NCBI GenBank assembly: GCA_020435085.1
Contig: JAGRAB010000041.1
Location: forward strand, 1-8,569
Length of the DNA stretch: 8,569 bases
Direction of reading: 5' to 3'
DNA from: Bdellovibrionales bacterium
GTDB taxonomy: Bacteria; Bdellovibrionota; Bdellovibrionia; Bdellovibrionales; UBA1609
The translations under genes were made by a program, and so were the position numbers. The notes beneath the pieces were generated by a model. It saw only the letters and a program-made list of their open reading frames with translations, did not search any database and was not told where the DNA came from. Position 1 is the stretch's first letter; the number at the start of each line of letters is the position of its first letter. Below are positions 1-5,513 of this stretch, piece by piece.

Positions 1-1103
1 GGAATTCCTGCGGCGACAACAAGTGCCACTTGCCAGGGCAAAAAGAGAGTGAGAACAATTAAAACTAGTCCTAGGCCAATGAGTAAATTGGAGCTAAGGG
101 CATCCAAGCGTTTTGAAAGGTAAACAGAAAAATCGTTGGAAAAACCCAATTGAATTTTATTTCCTACTTTTTTTTGAAGGTCTTTCACAAGGTTTTTAAC
201 ACTTTGGATAAGCTCAAAAGTATCGGCATTTGCTTTTTTTGAAACAATAATGTTAACGGAAGGTTTTCCTAATGCACTATAAAGCCGTTCGGGTTTCGCA
301 AGTTGTTCTGTGACATGAGCAATGTCTCCAATTTTTGTTCCAAATCCAGACTCGTTGGCTAATAAGAAAGTTTGTTCGATTTCCCCAGGTTGTTCATATT
401 CTGCTTCTGTGCGAATCAGAGTTTCATCTCCAGTTTGAGAGAGGGCCGTTCCACCAGGCACAGATACATTGCGACCTTGGATAGATTGGATGACAGCACC
501 CAAAGATGTTCGACGTTGATTCAGTTTTTCCGAATTTGTTTTTACAATAAACTCTCTTTTGCGAAAGCCTTGTTTTTCAACACTTGCAACTTGTGATAAT
601 CGGCTTAATTTATCGGCAACAAATTTTGAGGCATTTCGAACCTCTAGTGGACTTGTATTTTCTTTTCCAGCAACAGTGACTTCAATCACGGGAAGACGGT
701 CAGATTCAATGACTTTAACAATAGGTTCTTCAGCAGCAGCAGGAAGGTCTTCAACGCGATCAATAGCTTGTTGAATATCTTGATTGGTTTTGTCAGGATC
801 TCGCGCATCGGGATCAAGTTGTAAAACAATCACTCCAGAGTTTTCAGCAGCAGTAGAAAATACTTTTTTAAGACCTTCGACCTCACGCATAGCCTCTTCA
901 ATGGGGTTGACGATTAATTTTTCAACCTGCTCAGGCGAAGCTCCTGGTAATGTTGTGACAACTGTTGTTATATTGAAATCTACATTGGGCCAGATATCGC
1001 GACGCATTTGAACAAGGGCATAGACACCAAAAAGAAGGATGACAATGGTCAATAAGTTTCCAAGTAAATGCTCTTTTGCGAAAAAACCAACAATGGCTTT
1101 CAT
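1..1103 (-). CDS. RND-family efflux permease, N-terminal part (cut by window edge)
   Basis: This is an inner-membrane proton-driven RND pump subunit of the HAE1/AcrB type, expected to work with a periplasmic adaptor and an outer-membrane channel. The frame is open from the ATG at 1103 to the window edge (367 residues), about a third of the usual length of roughly 1000. TM1 is at residues 13-31, followed by the family motif PGASPEQVE (53-61), then porter-domain sequence with NVSVPGG and GTKIGDIAHV motifs. TM2 begins near residue 340. A GGAG lies 4 bases before the ATG. A well-spaced promoter lies upstream, so the permease is first in its transcript; no adaptor gene precedes it. The family call is firm. 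Substrate (drug, metal or lipid) cannot be told from this part. Confidence 0.93.
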   Translation of the reverse strand, partial: MKAIVGFFAKEHLLGNLLTIVILLFGVYALVQMRRDIWPNVDFNITTVVTTLPGASPEQVEKLIVNPIEEAMREVEGLKKVFSTAAENSGVIVLQLDPDARDPDKTNQDIQQAIDRVEDLPAAAEEPIVKVIESDRLPVIEVTVAGKENTSPLEVRNASKFVADKLSRLSQVASVEKQGFRKREFIVKTNSEKLNQRRTSLGAVIQSIQGRNVSVPGGTALSQTGDETLIRTEAEYEQPGEIEQTFLLANESGFGTKIGDIAHVTEQLAKPERLYSALGKPSVNIIVSKKANADTFELIQSVKNLVKDLQKKVGNKIQLGFSNDFSVYLSKRLDALSSNLLIGLGLVLIVLTLFLPWQVALVVAAGI

Positions 1104-1139
1104 GGGGCTCCATTTAAACCGAATGAGTATAAAAAAGTT

Positions 1140-1168
1140 ATTTTAGAGGAAGGTCTTGTCAGTGACAA
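1140..1168 (-). promoter_or_regulatory. Candidate sigma70-type promoter for the RND permease gene
   Basis: Read on the minus strand, TTGTCA (1168-1163) is followed after exactly 17 bases by TAAAAT (1145-1140). Five of six bases match the consensus in each hexamer. Transcription would begin near 1133, giving a leader of about 30 bases before the ATG at 1103. The -35 lies inside the palindrome at 1156-1168. Confidence 0.5.
1156..1168. repeat. 13-bp perfect palindrome, possible operator shared by divergent genes
   Basis: TTGTCAGTGACAA reads the same on both strands around a single central base. It is the midpoint of the 86-bp gap between the divergent permease and exonuclease genes, and each arm doubles as a -35-like hexamer for one direction. 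A dimeric repressor or activator bound here could control both genes. No regulator is encoded nearby and I cannot assign the site to a known family. Confidence 0.4.
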
Positions 1169-1184
1169 TGAATAACCTTAAAAG
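1156..1184 (+). promoter_or_regulatory. Candidate promoter for the exonuclease-WYL gene, possibly leaderless
   Basis: TTGTCA (1156-1161), a 17-base spacer, then TAAAAG (1179-1184). The predicted start point 6-7 bases later falls on or next to the ATG at 1190. No Shine-Dalgarno-like sequence precedes that ATG (the upstream bases are AAAAGAAAAT), which agrees with a leaderless mRNA. The -10 is imperfect, so this is weaker than the opposing promoter. Confidence 0.35.
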
Positions 1185-1189
1185 AAAAT

Positions 1190-2023
1190 ATGACTTTGAT
1201 AGACAAACCTTGGCAGAATTTCACATTTGTTGCTTTTGACACAGAAACAACGGGAAAATACCCTTTGGAGTCAGAAATTTGTGAGATTGCTGCAGTAAAA
1301 TGGCAAGAAGGGGAGATTGTTGATACATTTCATACCCTTCTAAAACCTTCTCAGCCCATGTCAGAAGAAGTGATTAAAATCCATAATATTACTAACGAAA
1401 TGGTAAAAGAGGCTCCTCTTATTGAAAATAAAATTGGTGAATTTCATCAATTCATTCAAGGGGCTATTACTATTGCGCATCATGCTCCCTTTGACCTTGG
1501 TTTTTTAGCAATTGAATTTGAAAAAGCAAATTTGTCTTTACCAGAGGAGCCTGTTATTTGTTCAAGTTTGTTATCAAGAAAAATGATTAAAGAATCGAGT
1601 AATCATAAACTTCAAACATTGATTCGTGTTTTAAAAATTGACGGGGGACAGGCTCATCGTGCGTTAGACGATGCAAAAGCTTGTTTTTCTGTGGCCCTTG
1701 AGTGCTTTCGGCGTGTCGGGGAAAATGAAACATTAAGCTCTATTTTTATGCAACAAGGTGGTGCTTTATGGTGGAAAGACTATTCGATGGAAAGTCTCCT
1801 TGAAGAGAGTAAGTTCCAGCATTTGATCCGTGCGATTAAAGATCAAAAAAATATTGAGCTTATTTATGAAGGGGGATCGCGGCCTGGAAAACCAAGAGTC
1901 GTTCAACCGATTGGAGTTGTAAGAAATCCAAATGGAGATTTTATGGTGGCTATTGAGAGAGGAGATGACCATACAAAACGTTATATGCTTGATAAAGTCA
2001 AATCGGCAAAAATTTGTATGTAA
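1190..2023 (+). CDS. DnaQ-like DEDDh 3'-5' exonuclease with C-terminal WYL-like domain
   Basis: A predicted cytoplasmic metal-dependent 3'-5' exonuclease of the DNA polymerase III epsilon/RNase T superfamily. All five DEDDh residues are visible: D17 and E19 in FDTETTG (Exo I), D102 in HHAPFDLGFL (Exo II), H156 and D161 in HRALDDA (Exo III). The exonuclease domain covers about residues 11-175. After a linker with a GGALWWKDY stretch comes a second domain (about 212-277) resembling a WYL domain. It has AIKDQKNIELIY, an R-V-V-x-P-I-G-V strand (R236, P240), DFMVA where WYLVA is usual, and a terminal KRYMLDKV matching the conserved R-F-x-L-D-R-I. WYL domains are ligand- or nucleic-acid-sensing modules, so this may be a regulated nuclease and not the replicative proofreader. 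It has no clear SD and ends 2 bases from the end of the convergent lspA gene. The exonuclease call is firm; the WYL call rests on pattern matching. Confidence 0.88.
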   Translation: MTLIDKPWQNFTFVAFDTETTGKYPLESEICEIAAVKWQEGEIVDTFHTLLKPSQPMSEEVIKIHNITNEMVKEAPLIENKIGEFHQFIQGAITIAHHAPFDLGFLAIEFEKANLSLPEEPVICSSLLSRKMIKESSNHKLQTLIRVLKIDGGQAHRALDDAKACFSVALECFRRVGENETLSSIFMQQGGALWWKDYSMESLLEESKFQHLIRAIKDQKNIELIYEGGSRPGKPRVVQPIGVVRNPNGDFMVAIERGDDHTKRYMLDKVKSAKICM

Positions 2024-2025
2024 TT

Positions 2026-2994
2026 TTATTTAGCAGGAGAATATTCTTTTTCGTTATCTTTAGAAGAACCTTCAACCGGTTCCGGTTGATTTAAACCAGA
2101 TTTAAAGTTTGTTTTGAGTTTTTCTCTAACAACTTCTGCGAGCTCTTCAAGGTGTTGAAATTCATCACCGGCTCGTAATCGTAAAGGACGATCTTTTCCA
2201 TGAAGAACATCATCAAGAAAAAGTTCAAAGGCGTATAATGGGCCAGCCGTACGGTGAGAAAGAATACGGCCAATTAAAAATAATGTGACTGCAAAACCAA
2301 GGGAAATCATTAAGTAAACCTCAAGAAATGGAACAAGAAACTTTTTTTGAAGATACTCTGAAGGGCCAATAACAATATCTTCAATGGTTATCACTATATA
2401 AGTATAAGAAAAAACACCAGCCACAACAGAAAAACCCAAACCAATAAAAACCAACATAAAACAGTATTTTAATTGAAATCGAGGGTTGACCCAAACTTGT
2501 TTGCGCTCATTTTCATTGGGCCAAATTTGTGAGCCTTCTCGAATAAGTGAAATGACAATCATGAAATACCCGACCCATTGAATGGCATCTGCAATATTAA
2601 AGGCGGGAGAAGACATGGTAGAACTACCTAATAAAAGAAAATCAACAACAGAACCAGAGATAATTCGATCTGTCACATTTCCTAAAATACCACCCAGTAA
2701 GAGTGACATACCTGATCTTAGCATCAAAGATTTTCGAGGAAGTAGATATTGAATGGCTCCATAAATAAAAATTAAAAACGCGCCACCTGTGGAAAGAGAA
2801 ACAATTCGAAGCATTGGCGGGAGGTCTGAAAAAGCTCCAAGAATGGCTCCAGGGTTTCGATGGAGAACAATACCAAAAGGTCCCCAAAACCGCATTTCTG
2901 AAATATGGTTGAGAGCCCATATTTTAGTTACTTGATCTATTGACCATGTAGAAACCAGTAGCCCAATAACAATCAACCAATGTCTTTTTGTCAT
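2026..2994 (-). CDS. lspA: Lipoprotein signal peptidase (LspA) fused to a two-TM/HAMP-like module
   Basis: Residues 1-155 are a signal peptidase II. This integral inner-membrane aspartyl protease removes the signal peptide of prolipoproteins after the lipobox Cys has been lipidated. Family motifs are present: IDQVTK (19-24), RNPGAILGAF (46-55), GNVTDR with catalytic D109, and the V-V-D-F and FNIADA pair with catalytic D136. LspA proteins usually stop near 160-170 residues, but this one has 322. The extension has a FQLKY junction (173-177), TM5 (177-203), a short loop, TM6 (219-245) and a HAMP-like cytoplasmic stretch (about 246-295, with P252 and a G-D-E-F segment), then a charged Pro/Glu tail. 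Six TMs would place both ends in the cytoplasm. The start at 2994 is preferred because an AGGA lies 8 bases upstream. An in-frame ATG at 3096 would add 34 hydrophilic residues and overlap the upstream gene. It is the last gene of a three-gene operon, 19 bases after the GGDEF gene. Confidence 0.92.
   Translation of the reverse strand: MTKRHWLIVIGLLVSTWSIDQVTKIWALNHISEMRFWGPFGIVLHRNPGAILGAFSDLPPMLRIVSLSTGGAFLIFIYGAIQYLLPRKSLMLRSGMSLLLGGILGNVTDRIISGSVVDFLLLGSSTMSSPAFNIADAIQWVGYFMIVISLIREGSQIWPNENERKQVWVNPRFQLKYCFMLVFIGLGFSVVAGVFSYTYIVITIEDIVIGPSEYLQKKFLVPFLEVYLMISLGFAVTLFLIGRILSHRTAGPLYAFELFLDDVLHGKDRPLRLRAGDEFQHLEELAEVVREKLKTNFKSGLNQPEPVEGSSKDNEKEYSPAK
2072..2089. repeat. Inverted repeat with 8-bp arms inside the 3' end of lspA
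   Basis: TCAACCGG and CCGGTTGA are perfect inverted arms around TT. As RNA this folds to a 7-bp G/C-rich stem with a 4-base loop, unusual in such A/T-rich sequence. It encodes the QPEPVE part of the LspA tail. It also lies 49 bases past the stop of the convergent exonuclease gene and might slow or end that transcript, but no T run follows, so it is not called a terminator. Confidence 0.5.
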
Positions 2995-3002
2995 AGAGAA
3001 TA

Positions 3003-3006
3003 TCCT
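3003..3006 (-). promoter_or_regulatory. Shine-Dalgarno site that fixes the lspA start
   Basis: AGGA on the minus strand lies 8 bases before the ATG at 2994, within the 19-base gap after the GGDEF gene's TAG. It supports the start at 2994 over the longer in-frame option, and gives a protein that begins directly with the first LspA membrane segment. Confidence 0.7.
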
Positions 3007-3013
3007 ATCAGAA

Positions 3014-3916
3014 CTATTTTGATTTGTTATCAATAATGGTCGTTTTATTGCGACCTTGACCTTTGGAGAGATAAAGAGCTTTATCGGCTTTTTCAATAAG
3101 TTCTTCAGGTGAATTTGCGTGTGTTGGATATGTTGCTATGCCAAGGCTGACACTAACAAAGGCTTCTCTGCCAGGGCCTCTCATTGGTTTTTTCGAAATT
3201 TTTTGGCGTAAGGTTTCTCCATACTTGAAAGCTTGTTCAGCTGTGAAATTAGGAAGAATAAGACTAAACTCTTCACCGCCATAGCGAGACGCTGTTCCTT
3301 CAGCGTGCATAAGGTCTAAGAGAGTTTGGCTGATTTCAGAAAGAAGTTGATCTCCTTCAGGGTGTCCATACCTGTCATTGAATGATTTAAAGTGGTCAAC
3401 ATCAAGCATTATCAATGAAACTAATTGATTTTCTGAAATCGTTTTTCTGAGTTGATCTTGAAAGAAGCGGTGATTTGTCAGGCCCGTAATAGGATCTGTG
3501 ATAGAGAGATATTTAAAATGTGTTTTTTCAGAGAGATTGATATGAGTTTGCACAGCCTCATGAATTTGGAGTTTCAGATAGTCATTCTCCCAAGGTTTTA
3601 AAAAGAAGCGATGAATTTCAGCCGTATTAATGGCGTTAGAAATTTCGTGAATATCAATTTGTCCAGAGAGAATAGTACGAGCCGCTGTAGGGCAAAGGGT
3701 TTTCATCTCTCTTAAAAATAAAACACCATTCATACCAGGCATGCGATAGTCGCTGACAATAACGGCAAGGTCAGGGTTTGCTTTTGCAACTTCAATGCCT
3801 TGTTCGCCAGATAAAGCCGTAAAGACTTGGAAGTCTTTTTTTAGAAGGCGGGACAGCGACTCCAAAACTCCAGGCTCATCATCAACACATAAAATTTTAG
3901 GATTGGGTTTATTCAT
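3014..3916 (-). CDS. Response regulator with receiver and GGDEF (diguanylate cyclase) domains
   Basis: A soluble two-domain signalling protein predicted to make cyclic-di-GMP from two GTP when its receiver is phosphorylated. Receiver (about 7-123): acidic pair D12/D13, phospho-acceptor D56 in VSDYRMPG, T81, and K107 in FFLKPW. After a short helical linker, the GGDEF domain (about 138-295) shows LDVDHFKSFND with metal residue D172, YGHPEGD, and an intact RYGGEEF active site (211-217). The inhibitory I-site, normally R-x-x-D just before the signature, reads HAEG here (204-207), so product inhibition at that site is probably lost. Its ATG lies within the last 8 bases of the upstream gene (ATGAATAA) and has only a weak SD, so translation is probably coupled. 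No histidine kinase is encoded in the window, so the phosphate donor is unknown. Confidence 0.93.
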   Translation of the reverse strand: MNKPNPKILCVDDEPGVLESLSRLLKKDFQVFTALSGEQGIEVAKANPDLAVIVSDYRMPGMNGVLFLREMKTLCPTAARTILSGQIDIHEISNAINTAEIHRFFLKPWENDYLKLQIHEAVQTHINLSEKTHFKYLSITDPITGLTNHRFFQDQLRKTISENQLVSLIMLDVDHFKSFNDRYGHPEGDQLLSEISQTLLDLMHAEGTASRYGGEEFSLILPNFTAEQAFKYGETLRQKISKKPMRGPGREAFVSVSLGIATYPTHANSPEELIEKADKALYLSKGQGRNKTTIIDNKSK

Positions 3917-5429
3917 TTTTATCTTTACTCACATACATTAATGATGAAAAGTCTCCATTACGAGACGGTACATAATTTTTTAGTCGATTATTCACAACCG
4001 CTATTTGTTGATCATACCAAAGAGGAATAGTTGCTAAATCCTCGTAAATGATTTTTTGGACTTTATAATAGTGATCAATTCTCAATTGCTCATTTTTTAT
4101 CCTTAGCCCTTTGTCTAAGAGGTTGTCTAACTGTTTGTTGATATAGGCACCACGGTTGCGGCCATCTCCAATTTCATTGGAGTGAAAAGCAATACGATAA
4201 AGGTCTGGATCAATAGCTCCAATCCATCTCATTGTTGCAAGTTGAAACCGACCTTTTTGAACATCTGAAAAATAAACACCCCACTCATAAGACTGTAGAT
4301 CTACTTTTAACCCAGCTTTCTCAAGCTGATGAGCAATCATTTTTGCATTTTCAATAGCTTGAGGGTGAGAAGATGTTTTAAGTGAAATTTTTTTTCCAAG
4401 AGCGTTGGCTTTTTTGAAGTGGCTTCGAGCCTGAGAATAGGAGGCTTTAGAGTTTTTTAAAGAGGTGAGAAAGAAAGGGTTTTCTGGGGTCATCAGACTT
4501 GTGGCTGGACGACCATAACCTTCAAGTTTATATTGAATAATTTCTTGACGGTGAATGGCTTGGTCGAGGCCTTTTCGAAACTCAAGAGATGGAATAAGAG
4601 GGTCTCGAAAGTTTAATAAAAGGTAACTGAAAGTCAGTCCAGGGTATTCGTGAACAGTGAACTTTTGAGGTGATTTTTTGAATTCTTTTACTTTACTGTA
4701 AGGCAATTCAGCTTGGATCAAATCGATGGAACCTTTTTTCATTTTTTGATAGAGAGTAAAGTCATTTTTTACAACTTTAAACTCTAACTTATCAATATGT
4801 GGTTGCTCCTCAGAAAAAAAATTGTTCTTTTTTAAAAAATAAGAGTTCCCATTTTTTTTCTCAAAACAAAATGGACCTGAGCCAAGAATTTTTTTAGAAA
4901 AACCTTTTGGATTTTCTTGAATTTCTTTTGCTGGCAAAATTTTAATCATAGGTAAGTCAGAAACTAAAAGTTTGGCTGAAAATTCTGAGAGTTCTAATTT
5001 AACTTCAAGGCGATCTCGTTGTTTTTCAACAGAGATTTTTTTGAGAAGTTGAAGGCTTGAACGAAAAGGGTTTTCATTTTTTTGAAACTCTTTAAATGTA
5101 AATAAAAGATCTTCAGCTTCTACAGGGCGACCATTGCAAAAACGCAGCCCTTTTTTTAATAAAAACGTATAAGTGGTTCCTTTTAAGCTCCAGCTGTCAG
5201 CGGCGTCACCGATGACAGTTAACTGAGGCCCTACTTTAACAAGAGATTGAAAAACAAGACTTGTGATTCGCATGCCATAGGCATCGGTGGCAAAACGAGG
5301 GTCTAAAGTCGATGGATGTGAGCTGATTCCAACAACAGCTGTGTCTTTGGGAGTTCTTAAGCCTTGTGTACATCCCCAAAGTAAAGGAAAAAAAGAGAGA
5401 GAGGTTACAAATCTAACAATGCAACGCAT
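3909..5429 (-). CDS. Peptide-type ABC transporter substrate-binding lipoprotein (SBP_bac_5)
   Basis: A family 5 extracellular solute-binding protein (DppA/OppA/NikA type) of 506 residues, a usual length. The N-terminus is a lipoprotein signal: a short positive n-region, a hydrophobic core and a lipobox LLWGC with the lipidated C20, so LspA from the same operon should process it. Family marks are STLDPRFATDA near residue 40, W80 with TYTFLLKKGLRF (86-97), and CNGRPVEAEDLLFTF (98-112). The C-terminus has the typical Y-x-x-Q-x-I-I-Y-E-D-x-A-x-I-P-L-W-Y pattern. An AAGGTGG lies just before the ATG at 5429. It is first in an operon with receiver-GGDEF and lspA. No permease or ATPase gene is adjacent, so it may be an orphan binding protein serving a distant transporter or acting as a sensor. 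Ligand unknown. The gene is rich in A runs. Confidence 0.92.
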   Translation of the reverse strand: MRCIVRFVTSLSFFPLLWGCTQGLRTPKDTAVVGISSHPSTLDPRFATDAYGMRITSLVFQSLVKVGPQLTVIGDAADSWSLKGTTYTFLLKKGLRFCNGRPVEAEDLLFTFKEFQKNENPFRSSLQLLKKISVEKQRDRLEVKLELSEFSAKLLVSDLPMIKILPAKEIQENPKGFSKKILGSGPFCFEKKNGNSYFLKKNNFFSEEQPHIDKLEFKVVKNDFTLYQKMKKGSIDLIQAELPYSKVKEFKKSPQKFTVHEYPGLTFSYLLLNFRDPLIPSLEFRKGLDQAIHRQEIIQYKLEGYGRPATSLMTPENPFFLTSLKNSKASYSQARSHFKKANALGKKISLKTSSHPQAIENAKMIAHQLEKAGLKVDLQSYEWGVYFSDVQKGRFQLATMRWIGAIDPDLYRIAFHSNEIGDGRNRGAYINKQLDNLLDKGLRIKNEQLRIDHYYKVQKIIYEDLATIPLWYDQQIAVVNNRLKNYVPSRNGDFSSLMYVSKDKNE

Positions 5430-5437
5430 TGACCACC

Positions 5438-5465
5438 TTTAAGATCGAAAAACAGATGTTATACT
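5438..5465 (+). promoter_or_regulatory. Candidate extended -10 promoter for the cell-wall operon
   Basis: TGTTATACT (5457-5465) matches an extended -10 (TGnTATAAT with one mismatch). The only -35-like sequence at usable spacing is TTTAAG (5438-5443, 16 bases), a poor match, but extended -10 promoters can do without one. The start would be near 5472, giving a leader of about 42 bases with GGTGG just before the ATG at 5514. The opposing operon's promoter in the same 84-bp gap is unclear. Confidence 0.45.
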
Positions 5466-5513
5466 TCTAATTAACTCTAGCAGTGTTTTTAATAAATACA
5501 AATTGGTGGCTCT

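Noticed and set aside
372..1113. Several short open frames on both strands (372-596, 559-774, 784-1011 plus; 931-1113 minus)
   Set aside because: All lie within the permease gene in other frames. The frame continuous with RND motifs explains the whole stretch, and the short products have no recognisable features.
2994..3096. Upstream in-frame ATG that would extend LspA by 34 residues
   Set aside because: The added segment is hydrophilic and overlaps the GGDEF gene. An SD sits correctly before the ATG at 2994, where the first LspA membrane segment begins.
5474..5501. TTGTAT / TAGAGT pair, 16-bp spacing, as promoter for the binding-protein operon (minus strand)
   Set aside because: Both hexamers match the consensus poorly and other equally weak options exist in the same A/T-rich gap.
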